The position numbers and the translations under genes are program-made. A model generated the notes under the pieces. That model did not search any database. It was not told the origin of the DNA and saw only the letters and a list, made by a program, of their open reading frames with translations. From Mycobacterium sp. BK086 (GTDB lineage Bacteria > Actinomycetota > Actinomycetes > Mycobacteriales > Mycobacteriaceae), in the NCBI GenBank assembly GCA_004362315.1, contig SNWL01000003.1, forward strand, positions 1,984,001 through 2,048,000: a DNA stretch of 64,000 bases, written 5' to 3'. Positions 56,209-64,000 of the stretch are shown piece by piece; positions within the stretch are counted from its first letter, which is position 1, and each line of letters opens with the position of its first letter.

Positions 56209-56811
56209 CTAGTGAGACTCAATACTGCGCAACGACCTCGTCACGTAGTCATCGATCATCTCGCCCTGCGCCGGCCAGGCGTGGGTTGTCGTCAGCAGGG
56301 CATAGAGGCCCAGCAGGAAGAAGACCGCGCTGTTGATCGGAATCACCGTGGGATCAACCTGACCGCGCTGCTGAAGTCGCTCGATCTCGCCGGCAACCGC
56401 GACCACCACCGGATGTTCCTTACTCTCATCGGTCGGCCGGGTCTGCGAGAAGTGCAGTGCGAGAAAGTCTTTGAACAAGACGGCGCCGAGCCGGCGCTCC
56501 AGGCCCATCACCAGACGCACCGCCTCGTGCAGCGTCGATTCGAGGTCATGCTCCGAACCGGCTTGGTAGCGGGCGAATTGCTTGGCGATCCGCTCTTCTT
56601 CGCGACGTTCGAGCTCCAGGAGCACGTGTTCCTTTGTCGGGAAATGAAAGAAGAACGTGCCGTGTGCGACGCCTGCGGCGGCGACGATGGCGCCGACGTC
56701 AGCCGCGGCGATGCCCGACCGCTTGAACTCGGCGATCGCCGCGCCCATGAGTCGCTCTCGGGTCTGAAGCCGCTTGGCCTCACGTGTGGACGTCTTATCT
56801 ACCACCGACAT
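56209..56811 (-). CDS. TetR-family transcriptional regulator of the membrane-protein operon
   Basis: 200 aa from ATG 56811, six bases after a TATTCT -10 box, so probably leaderless. HTH AAADVGAIVAAAGVAHGTFFFHFPTKEHVLLE. Ends 23 bp before the operon's first gene on the same strand. Matching palindromes lie at its own promoter and at the operon's, so it likely represses both until a hydrophobic ligand binds. Confidence 0.87.
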   Translation of the reverse strand: MSVVDKTSTREAKRLQTRERLMGAAIAEFKRSGIAAADVGAIVAAAGVAHGTFFFHFPTKEHVLLELERREEERIAKQFARYQAGSEHDLESTLHEAVRLVMGLERRLGAVLFKDFLALHFSQTRPTDESKEHPVVVAVAGEIERLQQRGQVDPTVIPINSAVFFLLGLYALLTTTHAWPAQGEMIDDYVTRSLRSIESH

Positions 56812-56828
56812 GTGACAAGAATATCCGT

Positions 56829-56840
56829 TGACTTGAGTCA
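56829..56840 (-). promoter_or_regulatory. autoregulatory TetR operator
   Basis: TGACT-TG-AGTCA lies just upstream of the TATTCT -10 box (56823-56818) of the tetR gene; same arms and spacing as the operator at 56191-56202. Confidence 0.7.
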
Positions 56841-57030
56841 GTTCTCTGATACAGCGGCGATCACCGTCGGTAACGCGACGAAGGCCTGGGTCGATAGACA
56901 AGGTGGGTACGGGAAAGGCGCTTGACGAGCTGGCGCATACGTTGCCCGTTCTCAGTCCCCGATGTCTGCGAGAACGTATCGCTTGCCGATCGGCATTCGG
57001 TGCAGACCCAATGACGAAGGAGTATCGAAG

Positions 57031-57375
57031 ATGAAGCTGATGAAAATCGCCGCGAAGAGTGCTGTTGCGGCCGCAATAGGGGCCGGTGTTCTCGGCGCCG
57101 GTGCAGGTGTTGCTCAGGCCGACCCGCACTGGCCGTGGCCGCAGCCGCCGGGACCCGGCGTCAATGTCGGTGGGCCCGGCAATCCGTTGCCTCCGGGACA
57201 GGACGGGTTACCGCCGCCCGGGCACCGGTGGACGCCGGTGAGCATCGGCGTACCGCCGATCTGGGCGCCGCCGGCCCCGCCGCCCCCGCCGTGGGCACCG
57301 TTCGCGCCGGTGGTCTGGAACGCTGACGCCCAGATCTGGGGCATCCAGGTCGGCACGTCGTTCGTGGCCCTCTAG
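57031..57375 (+). CDS. small secreted proline-rich protein
   Basis: 114 aa. GAAGGAG eight bases before the ATG. Signal peptide ends VAQADP (AxA site), leaving about 84 residues with repeated Pro/Gly/Trp clusters (PHWPWPQPPGPG, PPAPPPPPWAP) and no cysteine. Secreted; no known domain. A 219-bp gap separates it from the divergent tetR; a terminator hairpin follows. Confidence 0.72.
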   Translation: MKLMKIAAKSAVAAAIGAGVLGAGAGVAQADPHWPWPQPPGPGVNVGGPGNPLPPGQDGLPPPGHRWTPVSIGVPPIWAPPAPPPPPWAPFAPVVWNADAQIWGIQVGTSFVAL

Positions 57376-57384
57376 TCCGACCAG

Positions 57385-57429
57385 CACCTATCTCCCCGTG
57401 TAAGCGTCGTGCGCGCGGGGAGATAGGTG
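57385..57429. terminator. bidirectional intrinsic terminator
   Basis: CACCTATCTCCCCG (57385-57398) and its exact complement (57416-57429), loop 17 bases, between the convergent secreted protein and aldehyde dehydrogenase genes. Confidence 0.8.
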
Positions 57430-57436
57430 TATCGGT

Positions 57437-58843
57437 CTACAGACTGACATAGACCGCCTTGGTGTTGAAGTAGGCCTCGATTCCCTTCTTGCCGCGTTCG
57501 CCGCCCCAGCCCGATTGCTTGTGGCCGCAGATCGGCATCGACGGGTCGGCCCCAAGGGCGCAGTTCACCCAGACCTGGCCCGCCCGAAGCTCATTGGCCA
57601 TGCGATGGGCACGGCCCAGGTTTTCGGTCCAGATGGCGCCCGCCAGACCGTATTCCGTGTCATTCGCGGCAGCGAGCACCTCGTCCTCGTCGTCGAACGG
57701 AATGATGCAGCCGACCGGTCCGAAGATCTCCTCTTTGATGAGACGCATATCCGGCGTGGTGTTGGTGATGATCGTCGCCTCGTAGAAGAAGCCCTTGCGA
57801 TCCAGCCGCTTACCACCGGTGATGATCTCAGCTCCGCGGGAAACCCCCTCCGCCACAATGCCTTCTACGCGTTGGCGTTGCTTTTCACTGATCAGCGGCC
57901 CGAGCACCGATTCGGGATCTTCACTGCCACCCATCGGGAGCATCTTGGCGAATCCCGCGATACCGTCCACCACCTGGTCGTAGATGCCGCGCTGGACGTA
58001 GATACGCGATGTGCAGGAACAGTTTTGGCCGGAGCCCGCGAGCAGGCCCAGGCTCGCGTTCATGATCGCCTTGTCGAGATTGGCGTCATCGAACATGATC
58101 AGCGGGGACTTGCCGCCGAGTTCGAGAGTGAGCCGCTTGAGGTTTCCCGCGGCGGCCTGCACGATCAGCCGGCCGACCTCCGTCGACCCGGTGAAGGCGA
58201 TCTTGTCCACATCGGGATGTGCGGCCAGCGCCGCCCCGGCGGTCTCCCCGTACCCGGTGATGACGTTGAAGACACCGTCGGGCAGCCCCGCCTCGCGGAA
58301 GATTTCCTCCAATTTCAGTGCGGTGAGCGGAGTCTCCTCGGCAGGCTTGAGGACACAGCTACAACCCGCGGCGAGAGCGGGCGCTGCTTTGAGCATCGCG
58401 ACGAAGAACGGGCCGTTCCACGGGATGATGAGCCCGGCGACGCCGACCGGCTCGAGCTGAGTGAAGTTGTGGAAGCTCTCGTAGTTACCGAGGAGGCCGT
58501 CGGACACGACATTGCTCGATTCACCGTGGATCTTGCCGACCCAGCCCGCGTAGTACAGCAGCATCTCGTTGGCGACCTTGATGATCTGCTGGGCGGCCAC
58601 CGCGTTCATACCGTTGTCTTGGGACTCCAGCGCCGCCAGCTCGTCGGTGCGCTGCTTGACGATCTCGGCGGCCTTGAACAGCACCTCGGCACGTCGCGCG
58701 GCAGGCAGCTTGCGCCACACGCCCGACTCGAACGTCTCGCGGGCTCGGGCCACCGCGGCGTCGACGGCCGCCTTGTCGGCGTCGGCGACCTCGGCGATCA
58801 ATTCCTCTGTGCTGGGATTGAAAACCTCAATGGTGTCAGTCAT
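57437..58843 (-). CDS. aldehyde dehydrogenase
   Basis: 468 aa. IIPWNGPFFVAMLKAAPALAAG, catalytic Glu in LELGGKSPLIM and Cys in GSGQNCSCTSRI, then EEIFGPVGCIIPF. Follows a second ALDH gene by 18 bp on the same strand and is about half identical to it by eye, so a tandem duplication with different substrate preference is likely. Possibly oxidises aldehydes formed by the nearby oxygenases. Confidence 0.9.
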   Translation of the reverse strand: MTDTIEVFNPSTEELIAEVADADKAAVDAAVARARETFESGVWRKLPAARRAEVLFKAAEIVKQRTDELAALESQDNGMNAVAAQQIIKVANEMLLYYAGWVGKIHGESSNVVSDGLLGNYESFHNFTQLEPVGVAGLIIPWNGPFFVAMLKAAPALAAGCSCVLKPAEETPLTALKLEEIFREAGLPDGVFNVITGYGETAGAALAAHPDVDKIAFTGSTEVGRLIVQAAAGNLKRLTLELGGKSPLIMFDDANLDKAIMNASLGLLAGSGQNCSCTSRIYVQRGIYDQVVDGIAGFAKMLPMGGSEDPESVLGPLISEKQRQRVEGIVAEGVSRGAEIITGGKRLDRKGFFYEATIITNTTPDMRLIKEEIFGPVGCIIPFDDEDEVLAAANDTEYGLAGAIWTENLGRAHRMANELRAGQVWVNCALGADPSMPICGHKQSGWGGERGKKGIEAYFNTKAVYVSL

Positions 58844-58861
58844 CGTCCACGTTCCTTTCGA

Positions 58862-60328
58862 TTACAGCTGGGCCCAAACCGATTTGGTCTTTAGGTAGCC
58901 CTCGAGGCCCTCCTTGCCGAACTCGTGGCCCCAACCGGACTGCTTGTAGCCGCCGAACGGCACATCGTGATCGAAGATCAGCTGGCAGTTGATCTGCACG
59001 CTGCCAGCATGCAGACGCTTCACCAGCCGATGACCGCGGCTGATATTGGTGGTCCAAACCGTGCCCGCGAGCCCGTAGGTGGTGTCGTTGGCCATCGCGA
59101 TGGCTTCGTCTTCGTCGTCGAACGGGATGATCGACACCACCGGCCCGAAGATCTCCTGCTGATACAGCCGCATGTCGGGGTTGACGTTGGTCAGCACCGT
59201 CGGGTGTACGAAGTAGCCCTTGCGGTCCAGGCGATGCCCGCCGGTGACCACCTCGGCACCGTCACGCTTGCCCTCCTCGATGAATCCCAGCACGCGGTCG
59301 AGTTGTTTGGCGCTGATCAGCGGACCGCTCATCACCCCCTCTTCGTCCGGGCCGCCGTACTTCATGAAGTTGGCCACCCCGGCAATGCCCTCGACAACCT
59401 GGTCGTAGACACCCCGCTGCACGAAAATCCTTGAACCGCAGACACATCCCTGGCCGGAGTGCACGAAGATGCCCATCGCCGCGCCGAAGATGGCCTTGTC
59501 CAGATCCGCGTCGTCGAAGATCAGCACCGGCGACTTGCCGCCGAGCTCGAGCATGACCTTCTTGAGGTTGCCCGCCGAGGCCTGCACGATCATCTTGCCG
59601 ACCTCGGTGGAGCCGGTGAACGCAACCTTCTCGACGTCGTCGTGTGCGGTGATCGCCGCGCCTGCGGTGTGTCCGTAGCCGGTGATGAGATTGACCACCC
59701 CGTCGGGCACCCCGGCCTCGTGGATCAACCGGTCCAGCAAGACCGCCGAAAGTGGTGTCTCTTCAGCGGGTTTCACCAGGCTGCTGCAGCCCGCGGCCAG
59801 CGCGGGGGCGATCTTGGCGCAGGCGTTGAAGATCGGGCCGTTCCACGGAAAGATCAGGCCGACAACGCCATAGGGCTCCTTGAGCGTGTAGGCGTGAAGG
59901 TCGACGTAGCTGTCGGCGGCAATCCCGGTGGTCTTCACGTCGTACGAGGTGCCGTTGATCTTGGAACACCAGCCCGCGTAGTAGCGGAAGAACTCCGCAC
60001 AGGTGGGCACCACCATCTCCGACTGCAGCTTCATCATCCCGGTGTTGGCAGAGTCGATCGCCGCGAACTCGGCCGCATGCTCGTCGATCAGGTCGGCGAT
60101 GCGCCACATGACCTTGGCCCGCTCACGCCCTGGCAGTTCGGACCACACGCCGGACTCGAACGACGCCTTGGCCCGGGCGACGGCACCGTCGACGGCTTGC
60201 TGCCCACAGTCGGTGAACTCGCCGATCTGCTCCTCGCTCACCGGATCGATGATCGGGATGACGTCCCCGTCGCCCGGCCGGCTTCGGATGTCGTCCAGTA
60301 CGGCCTGCAGCGTCATCGTTGACCTCAT
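58862..60328 (-). CDS. aldehyde dehydrogenase
   Basis: 488 aa from ATG 60328 (ATG 60316, MTLQAVLDD, is equally possible). IFPWNGPIFNACAKIAPALAAG, LELGGKSPVLIF (Glu) and HSGQGCVCGSRI (Cys) are complete. Upstream partner of the ALDH at 57437. The gap to the alpha/beta hydrolase gene is 103 bp and may hold the pair's promoter. Confidence 0.9.
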   Translation of the reverse strand: MRSTMTLQAVLDDIRSRPGDGDVIPIIDPVSEEQIGEFTDCGQQAVDGAVARAKASFESGVWSELPGRERAKVMWRIADLIDEHAAEFAAIDSANTGMMKLQSEMVVPTCAEFFRYYAGWCSKINGTSYDVKTTGIAADSYVDLHAYTLKEPYGVVGLIFPWNGPIFNACAKIAPALAAGCSSLVKPAEETPLSAVLLDRLIHEAGVPDGVVNLITGYGHTAGAAITAHDDVEKVAFTGSTEVGKMIVQASAGNLKKVMLELGGKSPVLIFDDADLDKAIFGAAMGIFVHSGQGCVCGSRIFVQRGVYDQVVEGIAGVANFMKYGGPDEEGVMSGPLISAKQLDRVLGFIEEGKRDGAEVVTGGHRLDRKGYFVHPTVLTNVNPDMRLYQQEIFGPVVSIIPFDDEDEAIAMANDTTYGLAGTVWTTNISRGHRLVKRLHAGSVQINCQLIFDHDVPFGGYKQSGWGHEFGKEGLEGYLKTKSVWAQL

Positions 60329-60431
60329 CCTGTTCTGTTCCGAATGCTGTGCAACTGCTTAGCATCGCGCCCGGCGAGAGGTCAAGATCCGTACACGCGG
60401 CATGAAGTAACTGATAGATCCGCAAGTGCGG

Positions 60432-61160
60432 CTATATCTCTTGTGTCGCCGCTTCCAGCAGTCGGTGGGCGAAGCCGGACGGGTCGACGAACGGCGACAT
60501 GTGCGCCCACTCGTCGACGATGTCCAACCGGGCGTTGGGCAGGTCGGTCGCCAGGGTCGACATGACCTGCGGCGTGCAGCCCCGATCGAGACGCCCGCAC
60601 AGAAGAGCGGCCGGCGTGGCGACGAGCGCGGCTTGGGCCCGGCGATCGTAGGTTGCCAACGCCTCCAACGTGATCGCGTACGCCGACGGCAGCACCGCAT
60701 CGAGGCGGTCGCGCACGCCCCGGATCACCGGGCCGTTGTCGGCGATCTCGGAATCCGTGAACCAGCGTCGGACGGTGGCTTCGACATCGATCGGGGCGCC
60801 GTCGCGCAATGCCCGTGCGGCATCACGAAATTCCGGCACCGGAACGTCGCGGGTGCAGACGAGGATCAACCGCTCGAGGCGGTGGGGCGCAAGCAAGGCC
60901 ATCTCGATGGCGACCTGACCGCCCAGGGAATGGCCGACGACCACCAACGGACCGTCCGGCTCCTCAGCGAGGACGGCGCGGGCGAGCTCGTGTTGCAGAA
61001 CGCCACCGGTCCCGATCTGCCGGTTGAGATCTGGGGCGATCGACGGGATGGGCAAGTGCTCACGCACCGCATCCCAGACGGCGGGACCAAGCGGTGTGCC
61101 GTGCAGAAGCACCCAGCGCGCCGGCGGTGTGCGCATCGATCCTCGTGGCTCATCGTTCAT
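60432..61160 (-). CDS. alpha/beta hydrolase
   Basis: 242 aa. Oxyanion segment LLHGTPLG, nucleophile elbow VVGHSLGGQVA (Ser), and the C-terminal His in VDEWAHMSPFVDP; an Asp in CGRLDRGCTP is the likely third residue. Esterase or lactonase type. Divergent from the P450-MFS pair with 36 bp between starts. Confidence 0.87.
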   Translation of the reverse strand: MNDEPRGSMRTPPARWVLLHGTPLGPAVWDAVREHLPIPSIAPDLNRQIGTGGVLQHELARAVLAEEPDGPLVVVGHSLGGQVAIEMALLAPHRLERLILVCTRDVPVPEFRDAARALRDGAPIDVEATVRRWFTDSEIADNGPVIRGVRDRLDAVLPSAYAITLEALATYDRRAQAALVATPAALLCGRLDRGCTPQVMSTLATDLPNARLDIVDEWAHMSPFVDPSGFAHRLLEAATQEI

Positions 61161-61196
61161 CGTCGCAGCCCAAGGTAGCCGCTGTACGCTCCGCTC

Positions 61197-62546
61197 ATGA
61201 GTCAGTCGACGCGGCCGTTACCTCCCGGTCCGCGCCTCAATTCCTGGGTTCAGACGGCGATCATGCTGCCGTTCTCGCCGCGGCTGCTGGCGGCCTGCCG
61301 GCGCCGCTACGGCAGCACGTTTACCCTGCGCGCCAATGGCGTCGACACACTCGTCTATGTCACCGATCAGGCCGATATCAAGGCCATGTTCGCCGGCGAT
61401 CCCGCCGTGTTCCACGCCGGCGAAGCGAACTCGCTCTTGGCCGGCCTGCTCGGGGACAGTTCGGTGCTGCTCGTCGACGAGGACACCCACCGCGACCGGC
61501 GCCGCCTGATGATGGCCCCCTTCCGCCGGGAGGCCATCAAGAGGCAAGTCGGGACGATGACCGAGATCGCCGCGGCCGAGATCGCCGGCTGGCCGGTGGG
61601 AACCGAATTCGCGGTGGGCCCCAGGATGGCCGCTCTGACGCTCGACGTCATTCTCCGGACGGTTGTGGGTACCACCGACCCTCAGCGCCTTGCCTCGCTG
61701 CGGGCGGTGATGCCGCGGCTGCTCAGCTTCGGCTATCTCGGCATGTTGGCGATCGCCACGCCGACGCTGCTGGAGTACCGCCCGTGGCGCGGGTTACGCA
61801 GGCGGATCGAGGAGGCGAACCGGCTGTTGTATGCCGAGATCGCAGATCGGCGCAGTGACCCCGCGCTCGCCGAACGTGCGGACGCGCTGTCCATGCTGGT
61901 GCGGGCCGCCGACGAGGACGGCCGGACGATGACCGATGCCGAACTACGGGACCAGCTCTTCACCCTGCTGTTCGCCGGGCACGACACGACAGCGATCTCA
62001 CTGACCTGGGCGCTGGAGCGGCTGGTCCGGCACCCCGCCGTTCTGCAGCGCGCGGTTGCCGCGGCCGACGCGAGCGCAGCCGGTGATCCGGCGGGCGACG
62101 AGTATCTCGATGCGGTCTTGCGCGAGACCATGCGCGTGCGGCCCGTCATCACCCGTGTCGGGCGGGTTCTCACCGCACCCGTCACGCTCGGCGGCTACGA
62201 GCTGCCTGCCGGAACGATCGTCGTCGCGGCCATCGGGCTGGTCCACTCCGATCCGCAAATCTGGTCGCAGCCACAACAATTCGACCCCGGCCGCATCTCT
62301 GACGGCACCGCAACTCCCACCACCTGGCTGCCGTTCGGCGGTGGGAACCGGCGCTGTCTCGGTGCCGCGTTCGCAAGCGAGGAGATGCTTGTGGTGCTGC
62401 GCGAAGTGCTGCGCCGCGTGGACCTCGAGACGACGATCGCGCCGGCCGAGCGGCAGAAAGTCCGCCACGTGATCCTCGAGCCACATCGCGGCGCACGCAT
62501 CCGGGTGCGCGCTCGCCGGAACGCGGACGAGCTGGCGCAAGCGTGA
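61197..62546 (+). CDS. cytochrome P450 (CYP135/138-like)
   Basis: 449 aa. Proline-rich start LPPGPRLNSW, I-helix LLFAGHDTTAIS, K-helix LRETMRVRPV (ExxR), heme loop LPFGGGNRRCLGAAFA. This class E-like layout is shared with mycobacterial CYP135/CYP138, whose substrates are unknown. The stop overlaps the GTG of the MFS gene, so the product may be pumped out by that carrier. Confidence 0.9.
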   Translation: MSQSTRPLPPGPRLNSWVQTAIMLPFSPRLLAACRRRYGSTFTLRANGVDTLVYVTDQADIKAMFAGDPAVFHAGEANSLLAGLLGDSSVLLVDEDTHRDRRRLMMAPFRREAIKRQVGTMTEIAAAEIAGWPVGTEFAVGPRMAALTLDVILRTVVGTTDPQRLASLRAVMPRLLSFGYLGMLAIATPTLLEYRPWRGLRRRIEEANRLLYAEIADRRSDPALAERADALSMLVRAADEDGRTMTDAELRDQLFTLLFAGHDTTAISLTWALERLVRHPAVLQRAVAAADASAAGDPAGDEYLDAVLRETMRVRPVITRVGRVLTAPVTLGGYELPAGTIVVAAIGLVHSDPQIWSQPQQFDPGRISDGTATPTTWLPFGGGNRRCLGAAFASEEMLVVLREVLRRVDLETTIAPAERQKVRHVILEPHRGARIRVRARRNADELAQA

Positions 62547-63802
62547 CCTCTCGACGCCAGGTCACCCTGCTGCTGATCGCGACGCTGACGGCTGCCGCGG
62601 GCAATGGCATCACCATGGTGGCGTTCCCGTGGCTGGTGTTGCAGCGCAACGGAAGTGCGATCGAAGCCGCGATCGTCGCCGGTGCCGCATCATTGCCACT
62701 GCTGGTGTCATCCCTGTTGGCGGGCACAGCGGTCGACTTTCTGGGCAGGCGGCGCATCTCGATCATCTCCGACGTGCTCTCCGGCGTAACGGCCGCCGCC
62801 GTGCCCATTCTGGTGTTGGCATTCGGGCAGGGCGGTCTCACGGTAGGCACCCTGGCCTTGCTGGCGGCGCTGGGAGCAGTATTCGATCCGGCGGGTATGA
62901 CCGCGCGTCAGTCGATGCTGCCCGAAGCCGCAACCAGTGCGGGCTGGACGCTCGACCGCATCAACGGCATATATCAGGCCGTCTTCCAGGTCGCCTACAT
63001 CGCGGGCCCAGGCCTGGCCGGCGTACTGATCGCGATCTTCGGCGGAGTCAACGCCATGTGGGTGACCGCAGCGTTCTTCCTGGTGTCGATCCTCGCCGTC
63101 GCGGTGATGCGCCTGGAAGGTGCCGGTCCGCCGACCGAAGAGGAACGCCCCGAAGGGGTTTGGGCCGGAACGGTTCAGGGCTTCCGGTTCATCTGGAACA
63201 CCAAGGTGCTGTTGACGCTGGCCATCATCGACCTCACGCTCACCGGGTTGTACGTGCCGATGGAGAGCGTGCTGTTCCCCAAGTACTTCACCGACCGCCA
63301 GGAACCCACGCACCTGGGCTGGGTGCTGATGGCGTTGTCGATCGGGGCGTTCGTGGGCGCGCTGGCGTATCCGGTTCTGGTGCGCCACTTGTCGCGGCGG
63401 CTGATCCTGCTCACGTCGTCTCTGGTGCTCGGGGTGTCCATGGCGATCATCTCGGTGCTGCCGCCGCTCGGGGTGATCCTGGTGCTGTGCGCGCTGGTGG
63501 GTCTGGTATTCGGCCCCATTCCCCCGATCTACAACTACGTGGTGCAGACGAAGTCGCCGCCAGAGATGCGTGGCCGACTCGTCGGCGCCATGACCACGTT
63601 CTCGTTTGCCGCTGGGCCACTGGGACTTACGTTCGCAGGCCCGCTCGCCGATGCCTTCGGATTGCGAGTCACCTTTCTGGTGCTGGCGATCCCCATGATC
63701 GTGCTCGGTGTGGTGTCACTGTGGTTGCCGGCACTGCACGAACTCGATCGTGAAACCGACCCCGCCGCTGATGCCCAAGCCGATCCGAGAGGAACACCAT
63801 GA
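62543..63802 (+). CDS. MFS transporter
   Basis: 419 aa, about 12 TM helices, with DFLGRRRISIISD in the loop between helices 2 and 3 (motif A position). Resembles the enterobactin exporter/macrolide efflux (EntS/MefA) group. GTG overlaps the P450 stop and its own stop overlaps the next ATG, making a three-gene translational chain. Exporter role is inferred. Confidence 0.85.
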   Translation: MTSRRQVTLLLIATLTAAAGNGITMVAFPWLVLQRNGSAIEAAIVAGAASLPLLVSSLLAGTAVDFLGRRRISIISDVLSGVTAAAVPILVLAFGQGGLTVGTLALLAALGAVFDPAGMTARQSMLPEAATSAGWTLDRINGIYQAVFQVAYIAGPGLAGVLIAIFGGVNAMWVTAAFFLVSILAVAVMRLEGAGPPTEEERPEGVWAGTVQGFRFIWNTKVLLTLAIIDLTLTGLYVPMESVLFPKYFTDRQEPTHLGWVLMALSIGAFVGALAYPVLVRHLSRRLILLTSSLVLGVSMAIISVLPPLGVILVLCALVGLVFGPIPPIYNYVVQTKSPPEMRGRLVGAMTTFSFAAGPLGLTFAGPLADAFGLRVTFLVLAIPMIVLGVVSLWLPALHELDRETDPAADAQADPRGTP

Positions 63803-64000
63803 TCGAGGTTCGCGCGATAACGTCTACGAGCCCAGAGGATCTGGACCTTCTGCACCGATTCGTCGAAGACGCGTTCAAGGTGTCGTTTCCCGGTGACGAC
63901 GAGCGCGACGTCGAGGCGTACTTTCATCGCGACCAGCGAGGCGAGCTCGGGCCCAACAAGACCCACGTCGTGGTCGCCACCGACGACGGCGAGGTGGTCG
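63799..64000 (+). CDS. GNAT-like protein, 3' partial
   Basis: Only the first 67 residues are in the window. ATG overlaps the MFS stop (ATGA), with AGAGGAAC before it. Opens MIEVRAITSTSPEDLDLLH and reaches THVVVATDDGEVV, consistent with the first strands of an N-acetyltransferase fold; the acetyl-CoA motif would lie outside. Confidence 0.5.
   Translation, partial: MIEVRAITSTSPEDLDLLHRFVEDAFKVSFPGDDERDVEAYFHRDQRGELGPNKTHVVVATDDGEVV

Overview
The window is high-GC actinobacterial DNA whose gene content points to a fast-growing mycobacterium (Mycolicibacterium type): an Rpf resuscitation factor, LpqN- and DUF5642-type lipoproteins, a PE-PPE-domain hydrolase, an MMPL transporter, an F420-type luciferase-like oxidoreductase, a protein O-mannosyltransferase and a cNMP-controlled lysine acetyltransferase. 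The order pks16 - ispE - ksgA - rpfB - tatD - metS - pabB - rsmI - pmt - (insert) - arcA - alkB-like - (insert) - pat matches, as I recall it, the M. tuberculosis Rv1013-Rv0998 segment read in reverse. The inserts are lineage-specific accessory DNA.

Layout. 0-17 kb: mostly conserved core. It holds an MFS-USP fusion (5' cut by the window edge), a methyltransferase, a fatty-acyl-AMP ligase, isoprenoid kinase IspE, a soluble Ser/Thr kinase, the coupled rpfB-ksgA pair behind an attenuator-like hairpin, TatD, MetRS, an ECF41 sigma factor with an overlapping flavoprotein target, PabB, RsmI and Pmt. 16.4-27.7 kb: a small nuclease-fold gene between two hairpin repeats, a catabolic block (LLM oxidoreductase, alcohol dehydrogenase, double CoA-transferase), then a tightly coupled minus-strand operon arcA - ALDH - BVMO - BVMO divergent from soxR, with a SoxR-box-like palindrome between them. 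28-36 kb: AlkB-like dioxygenase, secreted and lipoproteins, an Ntn hydrolase, TspO, an AroE-like enzyme and the Pat acetyltransferase.

36-43.5 kb: a minus-strand operon of type III polyketide synthase, membrane methyltransferase, FAD monooxygenase, MMPL exporter, second methyltransferase and SDR, with a divergent catechol-type O-methyltransferase. It resembles Streptomyces srsABC and the reported mycobacterial polyketide-quinone clusters. 43.5-46.4 kb: a secreted histidine phosphatase with a long basic tail, a secreted protein, and a MarR/DUF1398 pair with a clear operator.

46.3-57 kb is the least explained region: P450/TetR, a membrane protein plus PF10118 protein, another TetR, then a MoxR-type ATPase and VWA protein (NorQ/NorD-like) flanked by two near-duplicate polytopic membrane proteins, each with a tiny single-TM protein beside it. 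A TetR gene upstream has matching palindromes (TGACT-N2-AGTCA) at its own promoter and at the operon promoter. This looks like a regulated, chaperone-matured membrane (metallo)enzyme of unknown function. 57-64 kb: secreted proline-rich protein, two aldehyde dehydrogenases, alpha/beta hydrolase, a second P450 coupled to an MFS exporter, and a start of a GNAT-like gene cut by the window end. No rRNA, tRNA, CRISPR array or insertion sequence was seen.
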